Shown here piece after piece: positions 18,041 through 26,401 of a stretch of 64,000 nt of DNA. A program made the translations under genes and the position numbers. How positions within the stretch are numbered: position 1 is the first letter of the stretch; every line of letters starts with the position of its first letter. Source of the stretch: Thermohalobaculum sp039805905 (lineage in GTDB: Bacteria > Pseudomonadota > Alphaproteobacteria > Rhodobacterales > Rhodobacteraceae); contig JBDIVM010000004.1 of NCBI GenBank assembly GCA_039805905.1, forward strand, positions 124,001 through 188,000, written 5' to 3'. Below the pieces are notes generated by a model. That model was not told where the DNA came from, did no database searches, and worked only from the letters and a program-made list of their open reading frames with translations.

Positions 18041-18709
18041 TCAGAAATCCAGGTCCGCGTAGTGCGCCGCCGCCGGGATGCCCGGCAGATGGTCGGCGAG
18101 CAAGCTCCGGAATCCGGGGCGCGACTTCATCACGGCATACCAGTCGCGTACCGAGGGATATTCTTCCCACGGCACGTCGCCCACATAGTCGAGGCAGCTC
18201 AGATGCGCAGCCGCCGTGATGTCGGCAATCGACATGCGGGGGCCCGTGAGCCAGTTATGGCCCTCCAGCAGATACGTCATGTAGTCCAGATGAACCCGGA
18301 TGTTCTGGCTGCCGGCCTTGAGGCAGGCCCCGTCCGGGTAGCCCAGCCGGGCGATCCGTTTGGTGACACGCTCGAACACGAGGTTTTCGGTGACCTCACG
18401 GTTGAACTTGTCGTCGAACCACCCGACCAGCCGTCGTACCTCGGCACGCTGGCCCGGGTGCTTCGGAAGGAGCGGCGGTTCCGGCACGGTTTCCTCGAGA
18501 TACTCGAAAATTGCACCGGACTCAGCGAGGGCCTGGCCCTCCCGGGTGACCAGCACGGGCACCTTTCCCGCCGGATTGAGCCGCAGGAAGTCCAGCCGGC
18601 TTTCCCAGGGTCGCTCCTCGATCAACTCGACCTCGATGCGCTTCTCTGCCAGCACCAGACGAATCTTGCGGCAATAGGGCGACAACGGGAGATGGTAGAG
18701 ACGGAACAT
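18041..18709 (-). CDS. fzlA: FzlA-like GST-fold FtsZ-binding protein
   Basis: 222 residues. It has a thioredoxin-like N-terminal half (LYHLPLSPYCRKIRLVLAEK, LNPAGKVPVL, ESGAIFEYLEE) and a helical GST C-terminal half. The last residues, PAAAHYADLDF, match the conserved tail of Caulobacter FzlA, a GST homologue that binds FtsZ, curves its filaments and activates septal cell-wall synthesis. The tail is essential for FtsZ contact in that protein. A plain glutathione transferase is the alternative, but the C-terminal ADLDF and the sequence SCLDYVGDVPWEEYPSVRDWY favour FzlA. The start at 18709 matches homologues; a longer in-frame start lacks support. Confidence 0.82.
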   Translation of the reverse strand: MFRLYHLPLSPYCRKIRLVLAEKRIEVELIEERPWESRLDFLRLNPAGKVPVLVTREGQALAESGAIFEYLEETVPEPPLLPKHPGQRAEVRRLVGWFDDKFNREVTENLVFERVTKRIARLGYPDGACLKAGSQNIRVHLDYMTYLLEGHNWLTGPRMSIADITAAAHLSCLDYVGDVPWEEYPSVRDWYAVMKSRPGFRSLLADHLPGIPAAAHYADLDF

Positions 18710-18810
18710 CCGCGCCCCTGTATCTTGTTGAACTGCTCCTTCCCTCAATGCCCAAGCGCGCCCCACGATGCAAGCACCGATCGAGAATCAGCGCTTCGAG
18801 ATGCCGATTC

Positions 18811-19746
18811 TCACCGGAGGCATGCTGCAAGATTGTCGGCAAGCCCCCTAAGCAGGGCACCATAAAGCCCGGGGCCGGGTTCGAGTCCGGCGCCGAGGGG
18901 GTCGAGCACCCCGATCCGTGCGCCGGTCCCCGCCGCAACCGCCTCGACGATCGCGGATCGAAACTGCGGCTCTCGGAACAGGCAGCGGGCGCCTGTCTTG
19001 GTGATGTGCGCTCGCACGGCAGCCATGCGTGCCGGGCCGGGCGCGGCGGCGTCGGCGAAGGCGACCGCCCCTGAGGCCTCGATGTGAAACCGGCGCTCGA
19101 AATACTGGTAGGCGTCATGGAAGACGATGAAGGGCCGGCCGCGCACCGGCGCGAGCGCGGAGTCGATCCCGGCGGCAAGGCCATCGAGCGCCGCCCGCGC
19201 CTGCGCGGCATTGGCTCGGTAGAGTGAGGCGTTGGGCGGATCGGCCGCCGCAAGCGTCTCGGCGATCGCCGCGAGCCAGAGCCGGGCATTGTCCGGGTCG
19301 AGCCAGACATGCGGATCGGGCGCCTCATCCGCATCTCCGCCATCGACATGGCCCTCATGTGCATGCGCATCACCGTCATGCGCGTCTGAATGAGCCTCGA
19401 AAGCCTCTCCCTCGCGTACCGGCAGCAGGGTCAATCCCGGTATTTCAACAAGCGTCACCACCCGCGCCTCTGCCGAGAGCGATCCGAGCGGGCCATCGAG
19501 CCAGCGTTCGAGAGCCAATCCGATGCGCACGACAACTGCCGCGCGTTGAAGCGCGGCGGCGTCCGACGGACGCAATGCGTGGTCATGCGGCGAGGCACCG
19601 GGCGGCAGCAGGAGGCGCGGCGTGCCGGTTCCCTCCATCACCTGTGCAACCAGCGAGTGGACCGGGGCGATGCTGGCCACCACTTCGATGGCCGGCGTCG
19701 GTGCCGGGATCAGGAGCAGCGCGAGGGCGAGCAGTGTGGCGCGCAT
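18811..19746 (-). CDS. znuA: Zinc ABC transporter substrate-binding protein
   Basis: 311 residues: a signal peptide (MRATLLALALLLIPAP), then a periplasmic cluster-9 metal-binding protein. The metal-site histidines are in PPGASPHDHALRP (His54) and APDPHVWLDPDN (His146), with later EPQFRS and GVLDPLGAG. Between them a flexible His/Asp-rich loop (about 119-146, with repeated DAH and HEGH) is the hallmark of zinc-specific ZnuA proteins. It delivers zinc to ZnuB/ZnuC encoded just across the divergent promoter. Two Zur boxes lie between this gene and zur, so repression by zinc-loaded Zur is expected. Confidence 0.93.
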   Translation of the reverse strand: MRATLLALALLLIPAPTPAIEVVASIAPVHSLVAQVMEGTGTPRLLLPPGASPHDHALRPSDAAALQRAAVVVRIGLALERWLDGPLGSLSAEARVVTLVEIPGLTLLPVREGEAFEAHSDAHDGDAHAHEGHVDGGDADEAPDPHVWLDPDNARLWLAAIAETLAAADPPNASLYRANAAQARAALDGLAAGIDSALAPVRGRPFIVFHDAYQYFERRFHIEASGAVAFADAAAPGPARMAAVRAHITKTGARCLFREPQFRSAIVEAVAAGTGARIGVLDPLGAGLEPGPGLYGALLRGLADNLAACLR

Positions 19747-19799
19747 TGGCAGGCCTGCGAATAGCGGTTGAAACGACGCAGAGGATCGCATATCAGGGC

Positions 19800-19814
19800 T
19801 GTTACGATATAACA
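19800..19814. promoter_or_regulatory. Zur box 1
   Basis: TGTTA-CGATA-TAACA, a perfect five-base inverted repeat with a 5-base centre in the znuA/zur divergent promoter. The sequence is AT-rich against a GC-rich background and fits the Zur/Fur-family operator style. Confidence 0.75.
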
Positions 19815-19821
19815 ACTAAGA

Positions 19822-19836
19822 TGTTATCTTGTAACA
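19822..19836. promoter_or_regulatory. Zur box 2, touching the zur start codon
   Basis: TGTTA-TCTTG-TAACA, the same inverted repeat as box 1, shifted by 22 bases (about two helical turns). It ends one base before the zur ATG at 19838, leaving no room for a ribosome binding site. Confidence 0.75.
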
Positions 19837-19837
19837 G

Positions 19838-20335
19838 ATGAACGAATCCGCAATCGCCTTTGCCGAGCATGATCACCGGCTCTGCCGCCAGACGATGCTC
19901 GACGAGTTGCGCCGCACGGCGCGGAAGCGCGGGCTGCGCCTTACCCCGGCGCGCGTGCGGGTGCTCGAGATCCTGTCGGAGGCGCACCGGGCGATGGGGG
20001 CCTACGAGATCCTCGACCGGCTGCGCGCCGAGGGGCTGGGCTCGCAGCCGCCTGTGGTCTATCGCGCGCTCGATTTTCTGACGGGTGCCGGCTTCGTGCA
20101 CAGGATCGAGCGGCTCAACGCCTATGTCGCCTGCTGCCATCCGGGCGGCGCGCACGGCGCCTGCTTCCTGATCTGTGCCGGCTGCCGCAAGGTCGCCGAG
20201 ATCGAGGACGGCGCGCTCGACATCACTCTCGCACAGGCGGCGGCGGGACGCGGCTTCGCCATGCGGCGCACCGTGCTTGAGATCGAGGGCATCTGCCCGG
20301 CCTGCCGGGGCGGGACGGCGGGAGGCGACGCATGA
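19838..20335 (+). CDS. zur: Zinc uptake regulator Zur (Fur family)
   Basis: 165 residues. An N-terminal AFAEHDHRLC segment is followed by a winged helix (LRLTPARVRVLEIL, VVYRALDFL) and a dimerisation domain with two structural-zinc CxxC pairs, CAGC (113/116) and CPAC (153/156), plus CCHPGGAH, a regulatory zinc-site region. Zinc-loaded Zur would repress both znuA and its own operon. It overlaps znuC by four bases (ATGA) and is the first gene of zur-znuC-znuB. The Zur box directly before the ATG implies a leaderless or very short-leader mRNA. Confidence 0.93.
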   Translation: MNESAIAFAEHDHRLCRQTMLDELRRTARKRGLRLTPARVRVLEILSEAHRAMGAYEILDRLRAEGLGSQPPVVYRALDFLTGAGFVHRIERLNAYVACCHPGGAHGACFLICAGCRKVAEIEDGALDITLAQAAAGRGFAMRRTVLEIEGICPACRGGTAGGDA

Positions 20336-21144
20336 GCTCCAACCTGATCGAGGCGCGCGGCCTCGGCGTCAGCGACGGGCGGCGGCGCATCCTCTACGAT
20401 GTCGACATGGCGCTCCGCTCCGGCGAGATCGTCACCATCGTCGGGCCGAACGGCGCGGGCAAGACCACGCTCCTGCGCGCGCTCGTCGGCGCGCTGAAAC
20501 CCTCTGAGGGCGAGGTCTGGCGCCGGCGGCGGCTGAGGATCGGCTACACACCTCAGAAACTCACCATCGACCGGACGCTGCCGCTGACCGTGGACCGTTT
20601 CGTCGCGCTCGGCAGCGGCGCCGGCCGGGCGGCCCGGCGCGCGGCACTGGAGACGGTCGGGATTCCCGAGCTGGATGGCTCCCAGGTCACCGATCTCTCG
20701 GGCGGCGAGCTGCAGCGGGCGGCGCTGGCCCGCGCGCTTCTGCGCGAGCCTGACCTGCTGGCGCTCGACGAGCCGACCGAGGGACTCGACCAGCCGGGCG
20801 AGGCGGCGTTCTACCGGCTGATCGACCGGGTCCGGCGACAGACCGGTGCGGCGGTCTGCATGATCAGCCATGACCTGCATGTGGTGATGGGTGCCTCGGA
20901 CCGGGTGGTCTGCCTCAATGGCCATGTCTGCTGCGAGGGAGCGCCGCTGCACGTGACCGGCACCCCGGAATACCGGGCACTGTTCGGGCTCGGCACCCAG
21001 GGCGCGCTGGCCCTCTACCGCCACGAGCATGACCACACACACGGCCACGTCCATCACCAGACCCACGGCGCCGTTGGGACGGAACACCATCGCGGTCGCG
21101 ATCATGGTCACGCCCTTGCCGGCTCCGGAGGAGCGCAGCCATGA
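20332..21144 (+). CDS. znuC: Zinc ABC transporter ATP-binding protein
   Basis: 270 residues. ABC ATPase motifs in order: Walker A GPNGAGKTT (38-46), a YTPQKL Q-loop, signature LSGGELQRAALARALL, Walker B LLALDEPTEG and the H-loop MISHDLHVV. It powers ZnuB-mediated zinc import. The C-terminal tail, roughly residues 228-262, is unusually rich in histidine (HEHDHTHGHVHHQTHG and later HHRGRDHGH), which may sense or hold zinc at the cytosolic side; this tail is not needed for the ATPase fold. Overlaps zur (ATGA) and znuB (ATGA). Confidence 0.94.
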   Translation: MSSNLIEARGLGVSDGRRRILYDVDMALRSGEIVTIVGPNGAGKTTLLRALVGALKPSEGEVWRRRRLRIGYTPQKLTIDRTLPLTVDRFVALGSGAGRAARRAALETVGIPELDGSQVTDLSGGELQRAALARALLREPDLLALDEPTEGLDQPGEAAFYRLIDRVRRQTGAAVCMISHDLHVVMGASDRVVCLNGHVCCEGAPLHVTGTPEYRALFGLGTQGALALYRHEHDHTHGHVHHQTHGAVGTEHHRGRDHGHALAGSGGAQP

Positions 21145-21947
21145 CCGAGCTGCTCGGCGATTTCATGGTTCGCGCGGCTCTGGCCGGCGTTGGCGTGGCG
21201 CTTGCGGCCGGCCCGCTCGGCTGCCTCGTCGTCTGGCGGCGGATGGCCTATGTCGGCGACACGGTCGCCCATGCCGCGCTGCTGGGTGTCGCGCTGGCGC
21301 TCGCGCTTGAGATCGGCGTGATCCCCGGGGTGCTGGCGGTGGCGCTTCTTGTGGCTCTGGCGGTGGCGCGCGGCTCCGGCGGGCGGTATGCGGCCGACAC
21401 GCTGCTCGGCGTCGCCGCCCATGGCGGGCTTGCGGTCGGGCTCGTTGTGCTGTCGTTCGTGAGCGGCGCGCAGGGCGACCTGTCGGCCTGGCTGTTCGGC
21501 GACATCCTGGCCGTGGGACCATGGGACCTCGCACTGATCTGGGCAGCCGCAGGTCTGGCCACGGCCGGACTGGCACTCGGATGGACACGGCTCCTGAACT
21601 CGACCATCAACGAGGAGCTGGCAGCCGCCGAGGGCGGCGATCCGGAGAGCGACCGGCTTCTGCTTACGGTGGCACTCGCGCTGCTGGTGGCGGCCGCGCT
21701 GAAGGTCGTCGGAGCGCTGCTGGTCGGCGCGATGCTGATCCTGCCGGCAGCGGCTGCCCGGCCGCTCGTGCGCACGCCCGAGGCGATGGCGCTGACTGCT
21801 GCCGGTCTCGGCGCGATGGCGGTGCTGGGCGGTCTCAGGTTCGCGTGGATGGCGGACACGCCGGCCGGACCCTCGATCGTGGTCGCGGCGCTGGCGCTGT
21901 TCCTGGTGGCGAACGCCGTGGGGCGGATGCGGCGGATGGTGCGCTGA
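21141..21947 (+). CDS. znuB: Zinc ABC transporter permease
   Basis: 268 residues, an ABC-3 family inner-membrane permease with about eight hydrophobic helices. Family features include CLVVWRRMAYVGDTVAHAALLGVAL near the N-terminus and KVVGALLVGAMLILPAAAARPL in the second half. Together with ZnuC and ZnuA it forms the high-affinity zinc importer. Its start overlaps the znuC stop (ATGA), and it ends only eight bases from the end of the convergent YcjF-like gene. Confidence 0.94.
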   Translation: MTELLGDFMVRAALAGVGVALAAGPLGCLVVWRRMAYVGDTVAHAALLGVALALALEIGVIPGVLAVALLVALAVARGSGGRYAADTLLGVAAHGGLAVGLVVLSFVSGAQGDLSAWLFGDILAVGPWDLALIWAAAGLATAGLALGWTRLLNSTINEELAAAEGGDPESDRLLLTVALALLVAAALKVVGALLVGAMLILPAAAARPLVRTPEAMALTAAGLGAMAVLGGLRFAWMADTPAGPSIVVAALALFLVANAVGRMRRMVR

Positions 21948-21955
21948 AGCGGCAC

Positions 21956-22963
21956 CTATGGCGTGCTTTCCGGTTCGATACGCCAGTCCTTCAGCGCCGC
22001 GAGCAGCATCGTCCGTGCCTTCGGGCGCGGAGCGGTGTCGAACGGCAACGGACGGCAGACCTGGATCGCCACCGCGCCGACGCGCGCCGTCAGTGCCGCG
22101 TTGACCGCCGCCTCACCGAACCGGCGCGAGACCTTGCCGAGCACGCCGCCCCCGACGATCGGGCCGAGCAGGTCGTCGGTCGCGGCGATTGCCCCGGTCG
22201 CGATCAGGTGCGCGGCGACAGCACGCATCAGCCGCCATGTGCCCATCCAGCCGGCCCGGCCGCCATATGTTTCGGCCAGCGCCCGGATCATCCGCAGGTT
22301 CACGGCCAGCACGGCCACCATATCGGCGAGCGGCATCGGGATCAGGGCCGTCACCGCGGCGATCTCGCGCGCCGCCCGCGCGACCCGATCGGCGGCGCGG
22401 CGGTCAAGCGCCGCCAGGTATTCGCGCTCGGCGATTCCGAGGAGTGCGATGGGGTCCGGCGTGTCGCCCCGCGCCGCTTCGATCCGGGTGCGCGCCGGAG
22501 CGAGTTCGGGGCGTGCTGCATAGAGCCGGCCGAGCCCGGCCAGCGCCGCGCTGGCCGCTTCCGGCGCACCACCCTCGCGTGCCGCGCGGGCGCGTTCTCG
22601 GATATCCTCGATCCGTTTCAGTCGGGCGAGGCCTGCCAGCTCGCCCGTGATCACCACGATCATCGCGAGGCCAAGGGCCGCAGCCAGCCCCAGCGCCAGC
22701 CACCCGGCCCAGGGACGCTCGGCAATCTGCCGAGTCACGAAGGCCCCGATCGCCAGGACGGACCACAGCGCCACAAGCCCGCCGAGGCTGCCCCAGAACA
22801 GCCGGGCCACGCCCGAAACACGGCGCCGCCGCACGGCAGCCAGCACCCGCTCGGCAGCCGGCCGCTCGCCATCGACCGGGGGCGCATCCGCCGGACCCGG
22901 CACCGACGGGAGCGGCGTCTCGGCGAGGTCGAGAATCACGGGATCGCGGCGCTGCTCGCTCAT
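21956..22963 (-). CDS. YcjF-like membrane protein (TIGR01620/DUF697)
   Basis: 335 residues. A charged proline-rich N-terminus (about 60 residues) leads to two membrane segments around residues 53-77 and 88-112 (LFWGSLGGLVALWSVLAIG and GWLALGLAAALGLAMIVVI). The C-terminal DUF697 domain follows, with PMPLADMVAVLAVNLRMIRALAETYGGR and a third hydrophobic stretch around VAAHLIATGAIAATDDLLGPIVGG. It lies four bases after the YcjX-like ATPase. YcjX-YcjF pairs are stress-associated operons in proteobacteria (under phage-shock control in E. coli); their molecular role is not settled. Confidence 0.87.
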   Translation of the reverse strand: MSEQRRDPVILDLAETPLPSVPGPADAPPVDGERPAAERVLAAVRRRRVSGVARLFWGSLGGLVALWSVLAIGAFVTRQIAERPWAGWLALGLAAALGLAMIVVITGELAGLARLKRIEDIRERARAAREGGAPEAASAALAGLGRLYAARPELAPARTRIEAARGDTPDPIALLGIAEREYLAALDRRAADRVARAAREIAAVTALIPMPLADMVAVLAVNLRMIRALAETYGGRAGWMGTWRLMRAVAAHLIATGAIAATDDLLGPIVGGGVLGKVSRRFGEAAVNAALTARVGAVAIQVCRPLPFDTAPRPKARTMLLAALKDWRIEPESTP

Positions 22964-22967
22964 GGCG

Positions 22968-24443
22968 TCACTCCAGCCGGTCGCCGATCAGGAACTCGAG
23001 CGCCGCGTCGAGTCGCACATGCGGCGGCCCATCGACAGCGCCGCCGCCATCCGGACCGGCCCAGCGCGGCGGGGCGAAGCGCACCGAGGCAAAGCTGGCG
23101 TCGGGCCAGTCGGGCGGTGCCTCGCCGGGAGCGGCGCAGGCGGCGGTTGCCAGCAGCCGCGCCGGGTCCGCCGGCAGGCCGCCGGGGAAGACCGCGATCT
23201 CCTTGCGGTCTTCTAGCCGGTATCCGCGCACCAGCGCCAGCCTGCGCCCCTCGCGGGTGATCTCCTGCTCCGAGGTGGCGCGCACTGCCGCCAGCGCCGT
23301 CGCCCGGATCTCGGCGCCGCGATAGGCGGCTCGGCGGGCCGCCTCGGCCAGCATGGCCTCGGTCAGCGCGATCAGGCGGGGGTGCTGGTCGTGATGCAGA
23401 TGGTCGGCCTTCGAGGCGGCAAACAGCAGCCGGTCGATGCGCCGCCCGCCCATCAGCCGATCGAGCCAGCCGGTCCGGCCGTGGCGGAAGCAGGTCAGCG
23501 TCTCGGCCATCGTGGCGGTCAGGTCGCCGAGGGCTCGCGGCCCGCGGGCGAGCGCGCCCAGCACGTCGACCAGCACGACCTGGCGGTCGAGCCGGGCGAA
23601 GTGGTCGCGGAAGAACGGCTTTACCACGACGCGCTTGTAGGCCTCGTAGCGCTTCTCCAGCTCGGTCCAGAGGCTGGCGGGCGCCGGGCGGTCGGGTCGG
23701 GGCAGGGGCGCGAAGGTCAGAGCGGGCGATCCGGCGAGGTCGCCCGGCATCAGGAACCGGCCTGGCGCCAGCGCGGCGAGCCCGGCCGTGCGCGAAGCGG
23801 CGAGATAACCGGTCCAGGCCGCGGCCAGGGTCTCGGCGGTCGGCTCGTCATGCGGGGCGGACGGATCGGCGGCGGCGAGCGCGGCGTGCCATGCCGCCGC
23901 CGCGTCGCGGCGGGCAGGCGTCTCCGCGAGCTTCAGCGCCTCGGCTGACCAGGCGGCATAATCCGTCTCCATCAGCGGCAGGTCGAGCAGCCACTCGCCC
24001 GGATAGTCGATGATGTCGAGATGCAGGGTCGAGGCGCCCGCGAGCGAGCCGAGAAATCCGCCGCGCCGGTAGCGGATCGAGAGCCGGAGCTGGCTGACCT
24101 GCCGTGTCGAGTCCGGCCAGTCCGGGGCGGCCTTCGCGAGGTCTGCAATGTGCGCCTCATAGGCGAAGCGGGGCACCTCGCGGTCTGGCTGCGGGTTCAG
24201 CATGGCGCCGAGGATGCGGCCCTCGGCCTCGGCGCTCAGCAGGCGCATTCGGCCGCGCACCGTCAGGCTGGCGACCAGCGCGGTGATGAACACGGTCTTG
24301 CCTGCACCTGAGAGTCCGGTGACGCCCAGACGCAATCCAGGCTCGAACCAGGATGCGGCCTCGTGCCCGGCGCGCTCGATGCCGCCGAGGATGCCGTCTG
24401 CCAGGCTGGTCGCCAGGTTGGCGGCGCTCTCGCCGATGCCCAA
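22968..24443 (-). CDS. YcjX-like P-loop ATPase/GTPase (DUF463)
   Basis: 491 residues, matching the YcjX family (about 465). Walker A TGLSGAGKTVFI is near residue 40, a DIIDYPGEWLLDLP block is Walker-B-like, and FAASKADHLHHDQHPRL resembles the NKxD-type base-recognition motif of GTPases. The start is read as TTG at 24443, nine bases after GGAGGG; no ATG or GTG in frame fits the homologous beginning (GIGESAANLATSLADGILGG). In-frame sequence continues open far upstream but that is antisense to truA and not coding. Encoded with the YcjF-like protein; divergent from truA. Confidence 0.87.
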   Translation of the reverse strand: MGIGESAANLATSLADGILGGIERAGHEAASWFEPGLRLGVTGLSGAGKTVFITALVASLTVRGRMRLLSAEAEGRILGAMLNPQPDREVPRFAYEAHIADLAKAAPDWPDSTRQVSQLRLSIRYRRGGFLGSLAGASTLHLDIIDYPGEWLLDLPLMETDYAAWSAEALKLAETPARRDAAAAWHAALAAADPSAPHDEPTAETLAAAWTGYLAASRTAGLAALAPGRFLMPGDLAGSPALTFAPLPRPDRPAPASLWTELEKRYEAYKRVVVKPFFRDHFARLDRQVVLVDVLGALARGPRALGDLTATMAETLTCFRHGRTGWLDRLMGGRRIDRLLFAASKADHLHHDQHPRLIALTEAMLAEAARRAAYRGAEIRATALAAVRATSEQEITREGRRLALVRGYRLEDRKEIAVFPGGLPADPARLLATAACAAPGEAPPDWPDASFASVRFAPPRWAGPDGGGAVDGPPHVRLDAALEFLIGDRLE

Positions 24444-24542
24444 GATGCCGGTCCCTCCGGATTGCGCGAACCCCCAAGATGGGGAGTTTGCTCGTCGGTT
24501 GAAAGGCTTGCCACTGGCGGCGCTTTGGCGCAATGACGAGCG

Positions 24543-25280
24543 ATGCCGCGCTACAAGCTCACCCTCGAATACCATGGCGGCCCCTTCGTCGGCTGGCAGC
24601 GGCAGGAGAACGGTCGCTCGGTGCAGCAGGCGCTGGAGGAGGCGCTGAGGGCGATCGACCCCGACGTTCCCTCGATCGCCGGAGCGGGGCGGACCGATGC
24701 CGGGGTGCATGCGACGGGGCAGGTGGCACATTGCGATCTCGCGCGGACGTGGTCGCCGTTCCGCCTTGCGGAGGCGATCAACTGGCACCTGAAGCCCGAG
24801 CCGGTGGCGGTGCTGAGGGCCGAGCCGGTGGGCGACGATTTCCACGCCCGCTTCAGCGCCGCCGGGCGGCGCTATCTCTACCGGGTGATCTGTCGGCGGG
24901 CGCCGCTGACGCTCGAGCGGGGCCTCGCCTGGCGCGTCGGGCATGCGCTCGACGTGGCAGCGATGCAGGCCGCCGCCGATTTGCTCGTGGGCCGGCACGA
25001 CTTCACCACCTTCCGCTCCGCACAGTGCCAAGCCGCGAGCCCGGTCAAGACGCTGGATGCGTTCCGGATCGAGGGTGCGGGTGAGGAGATCCGGTTCCAC
25101 CTCGCCGCGCGTTCCTTCCTGCACAACCAGGTCCGCAGCCTCGTCGGCACGCTCGAGCGCGTCGGCGCCGGCAGGTGGCCGGTGGCGGAGGTCGCCGAGG
25201 CGCTGGCGGCCCGCGACCGGGCGCGTTGCGGGCCGGTGGCGCCGCCGGACGGGCTCTACCTGACCGGCGTGGAGTATTAG
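24543..25280 (+). CDS. truA: tRNA pseudouridine(38-40) synthase
   Basis: 245 residues. The catalytic aspartate is in the invariant GAGRTDAGVHATGQ (about residues 47-60). Also conserved are the N-terminal YKLTLEYHGGPFVGWQRQ, the RRYLYRV strand and the C-terminal FLHNQVRSLVGTL with GLYLTGVEY. It isomerises uridines 38-40 in the anticodon arm of many tRNAs. It starts 100 bases from the divergent YcjX-like gene and ends 44 bases before the convergent EamA transporter. Confidence 0.96.
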   Translation: MPRYKLTLEYHGGPFVGWQRQENGRSVQQALEEALRAIDPDVPSIAGAGRTDAGVHATGQVAHCDLARTWSPFRLAEAINWHLKPEPVAVLRAEPVGDDFHARFSAAGRRYLYRVICRRAPLTLERGLAWRVGHALDVAAMQAAADLLVGRHDFTTFRSAQCQAASPVKTLDAFRIEGAGEEIRFHLAARSFLHNQVRSLVGTLERVGAGRWPVAEVAEALAARDRARCGPVAPPDGLYLTGVEY

Positions 25281-25324
25281 GTGGCCCCCCGCCGGCATTC
25301 CGGCTCGGGTTCCCGCTGGTGCGG

Positions 25325-26275
25325 TCAGGGCGCCGCCGCGCCCGCCTGCCGGCGCGGGGCAATCGCAACCGCGCCGGCGGCGATGATCAGGACCAGGCCG
25401 GCGAGGCCGCTGCCAGTCGGGGTCTGGCCCCAGAGCGTGGCGGAAACGATGGCCGCCCAGACCAGGTAGGAATAGTCGAACAGCGCGACCGAGGCATTCT
25501 CGCCCATCTGGTAGCCCCGGGTCAGAAGGCCGGCGCCGAGGATCGACGAAAGGCCGAGCACAGCCGAGAGCAGCAGCATCTCGCCCTCGAGCGGCTTCGG
25601 CGGCACGAAGATCACCTCCGACGCGCCGGCCGCAATCCCGGCACTTCCTGCCCAGACCGCGACCGCGATGCCGGCGAGGCCGAGCAGGAGAAAACCGGCA
25701 ATGCTCCAGAACAGGAGTGCGCAGGCATCCTCGTCGCGGCAATGACGGTTGGTAATCAGGATCGAGCCCGCATTCACGGCACCGGCCATCACCGGGACCA
25801 GCACCAACGGATCCGCCGAGCCGCCGCCAAGGCCCACGGCAAGGGCTGCCCCGCCAAAACCGAGCGCAACCGTGAGCCACATCCGCCGGTCCGCGGCGCC
25901 GCGTTCGCTCAAGCCGAGGCATACCGCGACCCAGATGGGGGTGGTGAAGAACCCGGCCGCGGCCTGGCCGAAGGGAACCAGCGGCAGCACCGCGAAGTAG
26001 GAGCCGATGGCGATCACGCTGAGGCCGGTACGGATCATGACCGGCCATGCCGCCTTCGGCAGAATCCGCTGCCAGGATCCGAACATCGTTGCGACACAGA
26101 AGGCGACAGGCAGCATCAGCGCGGCACGGACCGCCTGGAACTGCCAGATCGACATGTCACTGGCGACGACGGGGGCGAAACTGTCGGTCAGGGCGAAGAG
26201 CCCCTGCGCTGACACGACCAGCAGCGCGGCGGCGGTTCCCGAGCCGATGCCGAGTCTGAGGTGCCATCCCCCCAT
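25325..26275 (-). CDS. EamA/DMT-family permease 1
   Basis: 316 residues, about ten hydrophobic helices arranged as two EamA repeats (for example SDMSIWQFQAVRAALMLPVAF, GQAAAGFFTTPIWVAVCLGLSERG, and in the second half ITRGYQMG-like LLTRGYQMGENASVALFDY). The family exports amino acids, nucleotide precursors or other metabolites, or imports S-adenosylmethionine; no substrate can be assigned. The start at 26275 is chosen over an upstream ATG because the homologous part begins at GGWHLRLG. A second paralogue lies just upstream on the same strand (gap 126 bases). Confidence 0.85.
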   Translation of the reverse strand: MGGWHLRLGIGSGTAAALLVVSAQGLFALTDSFAPVVASDMSIWQFQAVRAALMLPVAFCVATMFGSWQRILPKAAWPVMIRTGLSVIAIGSYFAVLPLVPFGQAAAGFFTTPIWVAVCLGLSERGAADRRMWLTVALGFGGAALAVGLGGGSADPLVLVPVMAGAVNAGSILITNRHCRDEDACALLFWSIAGFLLLGLAGIAVAVWAGSAGIAAGASEVIFVPPKPLEGEMLLLSAVLGLSSILGAGLLTRGYQMGENASVALFDYSYLVWAAIVSATLWGQTPTGSGLAGLVLIIAAGAVAIAPRRQAGAAAP

Positions 26276-26401
26276 CTCATGCGCTCCGAGCGGATGCGTC
26301 GCGATTCCGGCTCTGCGGCCGCGTTCCTCCGGGTTAGGCAGCAATGGTTAGCGCTTTGTTAACGAACGACTCCCCGGGGTCCGTGCCGGCCGTTCGCTCG
26401 A

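Noticed and set aside
21956..24443. Mobile-element or phage origin for the P-loop protein pair
   Set aside because: The pair matches the chromosomal YcjX/YcjF stress operon, and no integrase, repeats or composition shift is seen.
24444..26048. Upstream in-frame extension of the YcjX-like gene
   Set aside because: The frame stays open for 535 codons but runs antisense to truA. Homology begins at the TTG at 24443, which has its own RBS.
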